A DNA stretch of 64,000 bases from Oerskovia merdavium. Its GTDB lineage: Bacteria > Actinomycetota > Actinomycetes > Actinomycetales > Cellulomonadaceae. The stretch covers positions 217,770-281,769 of the forward strand of contig NZ_JACSQF010000002.1 in assembly GCF_014836755.1 (NCBI RefSeq), in the 5' to 3' direction. The translations under genes and the position numbers were made by a program. The notes below the pieces were generated by a model. It was not told the origin of the DNA. It did no database searches and saw only the letters and a program-made list of their open reading frames with translations. Below, in pieces: positions 29,105 to 38,738 of the stretch. The number at the start of each line of letters is the position of its first letter. The first letter of the stretch is position 1.

Positions 29105-29659
29105 CTACTTCACGATCCGCACGTCGACCGGGTACCGGGTCGTCTGTCCCTTGCCGACCGTCTGGAAGTTCAGGACGCCGAACACGAGCGACGTGACCCA
29201 GACGCCGAAGACCACGAGGCCCTCGATGAAACCGGGGAGCACGAGGTTCGCGCCGACCAGCACGATCGCCACGAGGATCTGGAAGTTGAGCGCCTTCTTG
29301 GCCTCGCCGTCCACGACGTAGCTGCGCTCCCGGAAGACCAGCCAGATCACGAGGGGCGCGAGGAAGCCGAGGATGCCGCCCAAGAGGTGCGACAGGCTCG
29401 CCCACGTCCTGGTGTCCGCCGGAGAGAGCGGCTGGGCCGGTCCCGGCCGGCCCTGCGGCGGGTACTGCCCCTGCGCGGGGTACTGCCCCTGCTGTCCCGG
29501 CTGGGAGTACTGGCCGGCGGGCGGCCCGTAGCCGCCGGCCTGCCCGGGGTAGCCGTTCTGGCCCGGCTGCCCCTGGGGGCCCGGGGCGCCGCCCTGGCCG
29601 GCCGGTGGGACGTACTGCCCGTAGTCCGGGACCTGGTCGGAGGAGTGCTGGTCGCTCAT
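29105..29659 (-). CDS. DUF4870 (Tic20-like) small membrane protein with G/Q/P-rich N-terminus
   Basis: A 184-aa protein with a disordered Gly/Gln/Pro/Tyr-rich N-terminal half (1-80, repeated PGQ and YPxQG units) and three or four helices in the C-terminal half carrying the DUF4870 pattern WASLSHLLGGILGFLAPLVIWL, EAKKALNFQ and YPVDVRIVK. Function of the family is unknown. It converges with DUF3097 with one base between stop codons, leaving no room for a terminator. Confidence 0.8.
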   Translation of the reverse strand: MSDQHSSDQVPDYGQYVPPAGQGGAPGPQGQPGQNGYPGQAGGYGPPAGQYSQPGQQGQYPAQGQYPPQGRPGPAQPLSPADTRTWASLSHLLGGILGFLAPLVIWLVFRERSYVVDGEAKKALNFQILVAIVLVGANLVLPGFIEGLVVFGVWVTSLVFGVLNFQTVGKGQTTRYPVDVRIVK

Positions 29660-29823
29660 CGTGGCCTCTCTGCGGTCGAACCGGACCCTTCGTGACGGAC
29701 CGGGCGCCCCAAACTAGCCGGTCGCGATCATCGAGGGCCAGCCCGACCAGGTGGTGGTCGGGCTCGTCCTGCGAGCACGGCTCGGGCAGCGGCCGGCCCC
29801 GCACGGGGCGACCAGCTCGAACG

Positions 29824-29871
29824 CCACCGGGCCTCGCCGCCGCTCCTGGGAGCGGCGGCGAGGCCCGGTGG
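29824..29871 (-). terminator. Strong 23-bp hairpin after the 375-aa membrane protein
   Basis: Perfect 23-bp arms (29824-29846 and 29849-29871) with a 2-base centre, 20 bases past the stop codon at 29892. No U-run on either strand. It separates two proline-rich membrane protein genes in the same direction. Confidence 0.65.
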
Positions 29872-29891
29872 CTTCGTGCGACGTGCTCGGG

Positions 29892-31019
29892 TCAGACCGG
29901 CTGCTCGCCGATCAGACGACGGTAGGCGTAGGCCACCGCGATGTAGGACAGCGGGATCGTGACCAGGAGCCCGATGAAGCAGGCGATGAAGCCCACGATG
30001 TTGATGCCGAAGAGCGCCAGGAGCAGCAGGAAGACCGACCCGAAGTTCTTCGCCACGAGCGACCAGCTCGACTTGATCGCGGTGATCGCGTCCTGCTCCT
30101 TGTCGAGCGTGAAGTAGTAGACGAAGGTCGAGAAGAGCAGGACCGCGAGACCCGGCAGGACGCAGAGGATCGTGCCGACGGCAGCCATGATCCCGACCAG
30201 GAAGGCCGCGAGGATGACGTTCACCACGTTGCCGATCCGGAAGAACGCCGCGACGTCGGGCTTGCGTGCCTGCGACTCGTCGAGAGCACCGCGGGTGAAG
30301 AAGGCCGTGATCAGGTAGCCGATGATCGCGCCCACGATCGACAGCACCACGCTGCCGAAGCTCAGGCCGACGGCCTCGAGCATGTTGGTGTCCGTGAACC
30401 CGTCGGTGCGGTAGTCCGTGAACCGCTCGAACCCACCGGTGATCCAGTTGAAGACGGCGTTGATGAGGACGAAGATCAGGGCCGCGAGGATCCACGGCAG
30501 CGGGTTGGCCCAGAACTTCTTCCACCCGAACCCGATCGCGTCACCGACCGCGAACGGCGCGGCGCCCACGTAGGCGGGCTGCGCCGGGGGCGGGTACGCG
30601 CCGCCGGCAGGCGGGTAGCCGCCACCCGGGGGTGGGTAGCCGCCCCCCGGGGGCGGGTAGCCACCGCCAGGGGGCGGGGCGACCGGCGGCTGGCCTCCGG
30701 CCGGAGCGCCGTAAGGGGGCGCGGCAGGCGCACCGTACGGAGGCGCCGCGGGCGGCGGGGTCGGCGCACCGTAGGGGGGCGGGGCGACCGGCGGTGCGGT
30801 CGGCGGCGTGACCGGCGGTGCGGTCGGGGGCGTCGGCTGAGCGGGCGGCGTCACCGGAGGGGTGGCGGGCTGAGCGGGCGGCGTCACCGGCGGAGTGACG
30901 GGCTGCTCGGGCTCGGAGGGAGGCGGCGCGGCGCCCGGCTCGGGCGTGCTCGCGTACGGGTTCTGCGGCGTGGGCTCGTTCTCTTCCGGCGGCGGCCCGC
31001 CTGCGGTGTTGTCGCTCAT
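29892..31019 (-). CDS. Proline-rich multi-pass membrane protein of unknown function
   Basis: A 375-aa protein. Residues 1-165 are a low-complexity Pro/Ala/Gly domain made of TPPVTPPAQP, APPYGAP and PPGGGYP repeats; the rest holds about six hydrophobic helices starting after GDAIGFGWKKFWANPLPWIL, with a DLDKEQDAITAIKSSW-like amphipathic segment between helices. Similar actinobacterial proteins are annotated only as hypothetical. ATG 31019 has GAGGGAT 5 bases upstream; the frame extends 23 codons more without support. Repeated CTGTGA half-sites lie upstream. Surface-exposed versus cytoplasmic location of the proline domain is not decided. Confidence 0.75.
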   Translation of the reverse strand: MSDNTAGGPPPEENEPTPQNPYASTPEPGAAPPPSEPEQPVTPPVTPPAQPATPPVTPPAQPTPPTAPPVTPPTAPPVAPPPYGAPTPPPAAPPYGAPAAPPYGAPAGGQPPVAPPPGGGYPPPGGGYPPPGGGYPPAGGAYPPPAQPAYVGAAPFAVGDAIGFGWKKFWANPLPWILAALIFVLINAVFNWITGGFERFTDYRTDGFTDTNMLEAVGLSFGSVVLSIVGAIIGYLITAFFTRGALDESQARKPDVAAFFRIGNVVNVILAAFLVGIMAAVGTILCVLPGLAVLLFSTFVYYFTLDKEQDAITAIKSSWSLVAKNFGSVFLLLLALFGINIVGFIACFIGLLVTIPLSYIAVAYAYRRLIGEQPV

Positions 31020-31055
31020 CGGGATCCCTCGGTCGTCGGGGTGCGGCAAGCCACA

Positions 31056-31090
31056 CTGTGAACAGACTGTGACGATCGAACATTTCACAG
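31056..31090. promoter_or_regulatory. Triple CTGTGA half-site cluster
   Basis: CTGTGAA (31056-31062), CTGTGAC (31067-31073) and the inverted copy TTCACAG (31084-31090) within 35 bases, 37-71 bases before the 375-aa membrane protein start. The first two are in phase at 11 bp, one helical turn. A regulator site is likely; the spacing does not match a classical CRP box. Confidence 0.4.
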
Positions 31091-31146
31091 ATCGCTATCA
31101 ACGATGACGGTTCGGGACGTTTCCCGCCACAGGAGCAGCGGGTGAC

Positions 31147-31168
31147 GACGGCACCCGTCGATGCCGTC
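31147..31168 (-). terminator. Hairpin after the acyltransferase gene
   Basis: GACGGCA / TGCCGTC stem of 7 bp with an 8-base loop, about 75 bases past the acyltransferase stop. Weak candidate; a GCCTGCGCAGGC palindrome lies nearer the stop. Confidence 0.25.
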
Positions 31169-31242
31169 TTGCGTCCCGGCGCGGGAGCCTGCGCAGGCAC
31201 CGCGCGCACCGCGCATGACCAGGGCCGAGCCGGGCGAGGCGC

Positions 31243-33354
31243 TCAGCCGCGGAGCGCGACCGCCTGCGCGAGCCCGGCCGCGACCACGCTCGCGTAGAGC
31301 GTGGTCCCCTCCCCTGCCGGGTGCACGCCGTCGGGTCCCAGGAGCGTCGGCTGGGCCGCGATCGCCGAGCTCCAGTCCGCGACGACGACGTTGCCGAAGC
31401 GCTGGGACGCACCGACCATCTCGGCGTTGGCGGCGGGTACCCAGGACCGGTCGGCGTACCCCGTCACGAGCACCACGGTGTGGTCCGGTCCGATCGTCGC
31501 GAGGACCTGGTCCATCATCGCGGCGTCGATCGTGCTGTTCGTGCCCAGCGAGACCACGACGTAGGGCCGCAGGCTCCCGGCCGCGCGCACCGCCTCCACG
31601 AGCCCGGCGGCGTCCTTCATCTGCCGAGAGACGGCGCCGTCGATGAACACCCCGGGCAGGGCCGCCGTGAGCGCCGGAGCGCTCGCGAGGGTGACCGAGT
31701 CGCCGATGATCGTCACCTGGTCACCGGGCGGGGGCGCCGGGGGCGCGGGGTCCTGGGGCGCCGGGGCCGGTGCCTGCGCGTCAGGAGCCGCAGCGTCCGG
31801 CGCTGCCTCAGGAGCCGGCGCCTCCCCGGCCGTTGCCGCCCCCGGCTGCTGCGTCCCGGCGGCGACCTCCTGCCCCGCGAGGATCTGCGACTCGACCGAG
31901 GACACGGCAGGGGCCCGGACGAACCCGGTGACGGCCAGCCCCACGACGAGCACCGTCGCGGCGAGGGTGACCCACCCGTGCACGGGCAGCGGGTTGCGGC
32001 CCGTGGCCCCCCTCCGCGCCCAGGCGACGACGGTACGGACGTAGCCACCGAGCCCTCGTCCCATGACAGGCCGCTCGACGAACCGGTACGACAGCGCCGC
32101 GACGACCACGGTCACGACCGTCGCGGTCAGCGCGACCCACGGACCGGGGGTCGCGTACAGGCCACCTCCGCCCGCGACCGCGGCGACCAGGATGAGCACG
32201 GGCCAGTGCCACAGGTAGAGCCCGTAGGACCGGGCACCGATCCAGCCCGCGGGGCCCTTGTCGAGCAACCGACCGAGACGGGGTGCGTGCAGGACGAGGT
32301 TGACGACCCCGGCGGTGGCCAACGACACGACGAAGAGCCCGCCGCGGTAGGTCGCGGCCCCGTCCCACGGCATCCGGAACATCGCGAGCAGCAGCACGAG
32401 GGCCCCCACGGTCCCCGCGCCGAGCACGAACGCCGCGCCTCGCGTGGTCGCGGTCCGCGGGGACTCGCGCACGAGCGTCGGCCTGCCGGTGCGCAGGTGC
32501 CAGAAGGCCAGGAACGCGCCGATCATGAGCCCGAACAGGTGCGTGTCGGTGCCGAAGTACACCCGCGTGGGGTCCGTCCCCGGCGCGTACAGCAGCGCCA
32601 TGGCCACGGCCGAGACCACGGCGAGAGACCCTGCCAGGACCAGGGCCCTGCGTCGGGTGATCCGCAGCGCGAGCACCCCGAGGACCGCGAGGGGCCAGAG
32701 CAGGTAGAACTGCTCCTCGACCGCGAGCGACCACAGGTTGGCGAAGAGCTGCGGGGCGAGCCCGCCCGAGTACGTGCTGCCCTGCGCGACGTAGACCCAG
32801 TTGCTCGTGAAGGTGGCGGCCCCGGCGACCTGCGCACCGATCCCGACCAGGACGTCACCGCCCACGAGCCCGGCGACCGCCGTGCACGTGAGCACGACGA
32901 GCGCGAGCGCGGAGAGCAGGCGGCGCGCCCTGCGGACCCAGAACCGGGTCAACGAGACCGTGCGACGCTCCCGGAACTCGCGGACCAGGAGCGTCGTGAT
33001 GAGGAAGCCGGAGAGCACGAAGAAGACGTCGACCCCGACATACCCACCCGGGAGCAGCTGCGGCGCGAAGTGGAAGAGCATGACCGAGACGACGGCCAGA
33101 GCCCTCAGCCCGTCCAGGCCGGCGATCCGCCGGTACCGGACCGTGGGACGGGCAGGGCGCGAGGGACGCTCGGGCCCGCGTCCGTGAATATCCTCGCGGC
33201 CCGACGGCGGAGCGACGGGCTCGGCGGTCGGGTCCGCGAGCGCTCCGGGATCGAGCACGTCGGCTGGTCGCAGTCGTTGCCACACGTCGACGCGTTCCGT
33301 CGACGTCCTGGCCTCCCCGGTCTGCACCGAGGCCGACTGTCCGACCATCGTCAC
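31243..33354 (-). CDS. OatA-like membrane acyltransferase with SGNH domain
   Basis: Probably O-acetylates peptidoglycan or another surface glycan. The 703-aa protein has a polar N-terminus (1-72), an acyltransferase-3 domain with about ten helices (about 75-450; GLDGLRALAVVSVMLFHF, VDVFFVLSGFLITTLL, RRLLSALALV, WSLAVEEQFYLLWPLAV, SYGLYLWHWPV), a Pro/Ala linker (about 500-550), and an extracytoplasmic SGNH esterase-like domain with GDSVTLASAP (nucleophile Ser) and the late Asp/His pair in GPDGVHPAGEG. This is the OatA arrangement. GTG overlaps the hemW stop (GTGA). The substrate is inferred from the family. Confidence 0.88.
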   Translation of the reverse strand: MTMVGQSASVQTGEARTSTERVDVWQRLRPADVLDPGALADPTAEPVAPPSGREDIHGRGPERPSRPARPTVRYRRIAGLDGLRALAVVSVMLFHFAPQLLPGGYVGVDVFFVLSGFLITTLLVREFRERRTVSLTRFWVRRARRLLSALALVVLTCTAVAGLVGGDVLVGIGAQVAGAATFTSNWVYVAQGSTYSGGLAPQLFANLWSLAVEEQFYLLWPLAVLGVLALRITRRRALVLAGSLAVVSAVAMALLYAPGTDPTRVYFGTDTHLFGLMIGAFLAFWHLRTGRPTLVRESPRTATTRGAAFVLGAGTVGALVLLLAMFRMPWDGAATYRGGLFVVSLATAGVVNLVLHAPRLGRLLDKGPAGWIGARSYGLYLWHWPVLILVAAVAGGGGLYATPGPWVALTATVVTVVVAALSYRFVERPVMGRGLGGYVRTVVAWARRGATGRNPLPVHGWVTLAATVLVVGLAVTGFVRAPAVSSVESQILAGQEVAAGTQQPGAATAGEAPAPEAAPDAAAPDAQAPAPAPQDPAPPAPPPGDQVTIIGDSVTLASAPALTAALPGVFIDGAVSRQMKDAAGLVEAVRAAGSLRPYVVVSLGTNSTIDAAMMDQVLATIGPDHTVVLVTGYADRSWVPAANAEMVGASQRFGNVVVADWSSAIAAQPTLLGPDGVHPAGEGTTLYASVVAAGLAQAVALRG

Positions 33355-34733
33355 CCGTCCGTCAGCTCCCGCACGACCGTGTCTGCCAGCAACCTGCCGC
33401 GCAGGGTCAGGACCCCGCGACCGCGGATGGCCGCCTTACCGTCGAGGAGGCCCGCCGCGACCATCCCGGCCACGTTGCGCCGGCCCACCTCGGTAAGGAC
33501 GCTCAGGTCCAGTCCCTCTCGCAGCCGCACCCCCAGCATGACGCGTTCGAGGTGCGCCTCCTCGAGCGTTAGGAGCTCGCGTCCGGCCGCAGGGCTGTTG
33601 CCCGCCTCGAGCAGCGCCGCGTAGCGCCGCGGGTGCTTCACGTTCCACCATCGCACGCCCTCGCGGCCGCCCTGGACAGGCTCGCCCGACGCGTCGACGA
33701 GCGACCCCGAGGCCGCGGTCGACACCTCGCCAGCGTCCGTACGGTTCGCCGCTCCACCGATGTACGAGTGAGCTCCGGGGCCGATGCCCCACCAGTCCTC
33801 GCCCCGCCAGTAGGCCAGGTTGTGGCGGCAGGCGAAAGCGGGATCCGGTCCCGCCTGCCCGCTCTCCCCCGTGGCCCGCCGCGCCCAGTTGCTCACCTCG
33901 TACCACTCGAGCCCGGCAGCGGTCAGCAGCTCGTCCGCGAGCTCGTACTTCTCGGCCTGGTCGTCCTCGCTCGGCAGCGCGATCTCTCCGCGGCGGACCT
34001 GAGCCGCCATCTTGGTCCCCTGCTCCACGACGAGCGCGTACGCCGAGACGTGGTCGACCCCGGTCGCCAGGGCAGCCTCGAGGCTCGTGCGCCAGTCGTC
34101 GAGCGTCTCGCCCGGCGTCCCGTAGATGAGGTCGAGCGAGACCGCGAGCCCCGCTTCGCGGGCCCAGCGCACCACGTCGGGGATGCGCCGCGGGTCGTGG
34201 GTCCGCTCGAGGGTCGCGAGCACGCGCGGCACGGCCGACTGCATCCCGAACGAGACGCGCGTGAACCCCGACTCGGCAAGCTGCGCGAGCGACTCAGGGG
34301 TCACCGAGTCCGGGTTGGCCTCGGTCGTGACCTCGGCGCCGGGAACCAGCCCCCACGCGGCGCGCACGCCCGCGAGCATCCTGCCCAGGTCTCCCGCGGG
34401 CAGCAGCGTCGGGGTGCCACCGCCGACGAACACGGTCGAGACCGGACGCGACGCCAGGCCGGCCTGGTCCATGACGCGCGCGGCGAGCTCGATCTCCCGC
34501 AGGGCCGTGTCGGCGTACGAGGCCTGGCTCGCGCCACCGCCCAGCTCCGAGGCCGTGTAGGTGTTGAAGTCGCAGTACCCGCAGCGCACGGTGCAGAACG
34601 GCACGTGCAGGTACACCCCGAACGCGCGACCCGCGTGGTCGTCCGACCCGTCCCCGCCGGGACCGGGCCCCACCCACGCGGGGAGAGCGCCGTCGTCGGG
34701 CACGGGGATCCCGTCCGGGAGCGCCGGGCTCAT
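33351..34733 (-). CDS. hemW: Radical SAM heme chaperone HemW
   Basis: Iron-sulfur/SAM protein that hands heme to target proteins; formerly annotated as oxygen-independent coproporphyrinogen oxidase. The 460-aa protein has an N-terminal extension (1-37), the cluster motif CTVRCGYC (Cys47, Cys51, Cys54), GGGTPTLL, a TTEANPDSVT strand, RVSFGMQS, and the C-terminal HemN_C domain. Two poorly conserved inserts (around GESGQAGPD and EVSTAASGSLVDASGEPVQG) lengthen it. It lies 76 bases after lepA, a conserved pairing in bacteria, and overlaps the acyltransferase gene. Confidence 0.93.
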   Translation of the reverse strand: MSPALPDGIPVPDDGALPAWVGPGPGGDGSDDHAGRAFGVYLHVPFCTVRCGYCDFNTYTASELGGGASQASYADTALREIELAARVMDQAGLASRPVSTVFVGGGTPTLLPAGDLGRMLAGVRAAWGLVPGAEVTTEANPDSVTPESLAQLAESGFTRVSFGMQSAVPRVLATLERTHDPRRIPDVVRWAREAGLAVSLDLIYGTPGETLDDWRTSLEAALATGVDHVSAYALVVEQGTKMAAQVRRGEIALPSEDDQAEKYELADELLTAAGLEWYEVSNWARRATGESGQAGPDPAFACRHNLAYWRGEDWWGIGPGAHSYIGGAANRTDAGEVSTAASGSLVDASGEPVQGGREGVRWWNVKHPRRYAALLEAGNSPAAGRELLTLEEAHLERVMLGVRLREGLDLSVLTEVGRRNVAGMVAAGLLDGKAAIRGRGVLTLRGRLLADTVVRELTDG

Positions 34734-34754
34734 GCCCGCACCCCGGACGCCGCA

Positions 34755-34792
34755 GAGCGCGCGGTCCCCGAGACGACGAGGACCACGCGCTC
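34755..34792 (-). terminator. Hairpin between lepA and hemW
   Basis: 13-bp arms GAGCGCGCGGTCC (34755-34767) and GGACCACGCGCTC (34780-34792) with one mismatch and a 12-base loop, 18 bases past the lepA stop. No U-run. Confidence 0.5.
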
Positions 34793-34809
34793 ACCAGGCA
34801 AGCAGCACA

Positions 34810-36732
<1,923 letters not shown>

Positions 36733-36899
36733 CGGGGGTGCGCTCCTGTGGTGGGTCAAGACGGGGCGGCGGACGGCGCCCGGACCTGCGGCTCGGTGCT
36801 CGACGACGGAGCGTGAGCCGCCGGGTTCTGCCCGGCAGGTCGCTGGTCGCCGCGCGCAGGGTCGGACAGCAACCATCATTGTCCCACGAGCCCGCACCC

Positions 36900-36927
36900 G
36901 GCAGGCACGGGCGGGCGGGCGCCTGCC
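36900..36927 (-). terminator. Hairpin after the transglutaminase gene
   Basis: GGCAGGC / GCCTGCC stem (36900-36906 and 36921-36927) with a 14-base GC loop, 16 bases past the transglutaminase stop at 36943. Weak candidate terminator for the three-gene operon. Confidence 0.35.
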
Positions 36928-36942
36928 CGCGCCGCCCGGCCG

Positions 36943-37812
36943 TCACGCGGTGCGCGTGATCTCGACCGTGACCTCCAGGTCGCTGGCCGCCGCTCCCGCG
37001 TACACGCCCTTGAGGGGCGCGACGTCCTCGTACTCGCGTCCGCGCCCGAGCACCACGTGGTCGAGGCCAGCGCGGCGGCGGTTGGTCGGGTCGTAGCCGC
37101 GCCACGCGCCCGTCCACCACTCGATCCAGGCGTGCGACTCCCCCGTGACCGTCTCCCCGACCACCCCGTCCGTGACCGGGTACAGGTACCCGGAGACGTA
37201 GCGGGCCGGGATGCCGACGCTGCGCAGCGCGCCCGCGCACAGGTGCGCCATGTCCTGGCACACGCCCTTGCGGGCCAGCCAGGCCTCGGCCGCGGGCGTG
37301 TGCGCCGTGGTCACCCCTGGCACGTAGTCGAGCCGGTCGCGCAGCGCGAGGCAGATGGCCTCGGCCGCCGACTCGGGGTCCAGCCCGGCGGCGACGTCGA
37401 GCGCGAGGGCCGCGACGTCGTCGGGCACCGCGGTGGTCGCGCTGTCCGTGAGGTACGCCGCCTGGGCGTCCACGACGTCCTCCCCGCCCAGCTCCTCCCA
37501 CGTGACCTGCGCCCCGCCGGTGGCCGGCGGGGCGACCTCGACCGTGGCGGTCGCCACGATCGTCAGGCGCCGGTGCGGCTCGAGGACCTCGAACGCGGTC
37601 ACCGTCGTGCCCCAGTAGTCGACGTACTCGTGCGACCACGTGGTCGGCTGGACCGCGACGGCGGCGTCGCGCACGTCCTGCGCCGGGCCCCCCGCAGGCG
37701 TCATGCGTGCCTCGTTGTACGACGCCGTCACGGGCGCCTCGTAGTCGAACGTCGTCGTGTGGACCACGCGCAGGGTCCGCCGGCCGGCGTCGCCGACCAC
37801 CTCGGTGCTCAC
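36943..37812 (-). CDS. Transglutaminase-like cysteine peptidase/ligase
   Basis: A 289-aa protein of the bacterial transglutaminase family. It has the N-terminal Bact_transglu domain (residues 12-90, VVHTTTFDYEAPVTASYNEARMTP) and the catalytic core with Cys185 in RKGVCQDMAHL, His227 in GESHAWIEWW and Asp241 in GYDPTNRR, so the triad is intact. Members act as proteases, amidases or cross-linkers; which one applies here is unknown. GTG overlaps the alpha-E gene stop (GTGA). It is the last of three overlapping genes with a circularly permuted ATP-grasp and an alpha-E protein, a set that recurs across bacteria and is thought to make or modify small peptides or amides. Confidence 0.87.
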   Translation of the reverse strand: MSTEVVGDAGRRTLRVVHTTTFDYEAPVTASYNEARMTPAGGPAQDVRDAAVAVQPTTWSHEYVDYWGTTVTAFEVLEPHRRLTIVATATVEVAPPATGGAQVTWEELGGEDVVDAQAAYLTDSATTAVPDDVAALALDVAAGLDPESAAEAICLALRDRLDYVPGVTTAHTPAAEAWLARKGVCQDMAHLCAGALRSVGIPARYVSGYLYPVTDGVVGETVTGESHAWIEWWTGAWRGYDPTNRRRAGLDHVVLGRGREYEDVAPLKGVYAGAAASDLEVTVEITRTA

Positions 37813-38738
37813 AGTGCTTCTCCTACCCAGGTCGTGGCGGCCGCGGACGGGAAGTACCGCGCCTTGATCGCGTCGCTCGCGCGCGAGCAGGCGCGCTGGA
37901 CGCGCTCCATCGCCGCGGGCAGGTCGTCGAGGACCTCCTCGAGCGGGGCGAACTCGAGGCTCGCCCGCACGCTCCCGAGCTCGCGCCGCGCGTCGTCGCT
38001 CACCCCGTGACGCCCCTCGGGCTCGAGCTCGCGCAGGCACGCCTCGGCGCTCTCGAGCGCGCACACGATCGACCGCGGGAACAGGCGGTCGAGCAGCAGG
38101 AAGCCCGCGGCCCGCTCGTCCGACGCGATCCCGCGATAGACCCGCAGGTACGACTCGTAGGCGCCGCACGAGCGAAGCAGCGTCGTCCACCCGGGGCCCG
38201 CGTGCCCGAGCCGCGTCTGGGTCGTCACGAGCCGGGCCGTCATGTCGGCCCGCTCGATCGACCGGCCCAGGAGCATGAAGTGCCACGTCGCGTCGCGGCT
38301 CGTGGCCGAGTCCATGAGTCCCGCGACGATCGCCGCCCGCTCGCGCACCCACGAGAAGTAGTCGTGCGGGCGGGCCAGGCGGATGCTGCCCGAGACCTGG
38401 TTGCGGGTCGTGTTGAGGCACTCCCACAGCTCGGTCGAGATGATCTCGCGCGCACGCCGGGCGTTCTCGCGCGACGCGACGAGCGACCCCGCGATCGACG
38501 ACGGGTTGAGCTGGTCGTGGGCCAGCACCCGCAGGACGTGGGCCCGGTCCACGAGCCCCGTGCCGGGCTCGACGGGGTGGTCCATGACCGTCAGGAGCGA
38601 CCGGCAGGCCAGGTCCTCCGCGGCCCACGGGTCCTCGCTGAGCATCTGGACGTGCACGTCGAGGATGCGGGCGGTGTCGTCCGCGCGCTCGACGTACCGA
38701 CCGATCCAGAAGAGAGACTCCGCGATCCGGCTCAGCAT
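37809..38738 (-). CDS. Alpha-E domain protein
   Basis: A 309-aa all-helical protein of the Alpha-E family, known almost only from gene neighbourhoods with circularly permuted ATP-grasp and transglutaminase genes. Family segments seen: MLSRIAESLFWIGRYVERADDTARILDVH at the start, a middle FMLLGRSIERADMTARL that repeats the same ERAD-TAR pattern, and a basic C-terminus. Biochemical role is unknown; a partner or substrate carrier for the ATP-grasp enzyme has been proposed. ATG 38738 overlaps the end of the ATP-grasp gene by 7 bases. Confidence 0.86.
   Translation of the reverse strand: MLSRIAESLFWIGRYVERADDTARILDVHVQMLSEDPWAAEDLACRSLLTVMDHPVEPGTGLVDRAHVLRVLAHDQLNPSSIAGSLVASRENARRAREIISTELWECLNTTRNQVSGSIRLARPHDYFSWVRERAAIVAGLMDSATSRDATWHFMLLGRSIERADMTARLVTTQTRLGHAGPGWTTLLRSCGAYESYLRVYRGIASDERAAGFLLLDRLFPRSIVCALESAEACLRELEPEGRHGVSDDARRELGSVRASLEFAPLEEVLDDLPAAMERVQRACSRASDAIKARYFPSAAATTWVGEAL

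Noticed and set aside
31056-31090. CRP (TGTGA-N6-TCACA) binding site.
   Set aside because: The inverted half-sites are separated by more than 6 bases, so the canonical spacing is not met.
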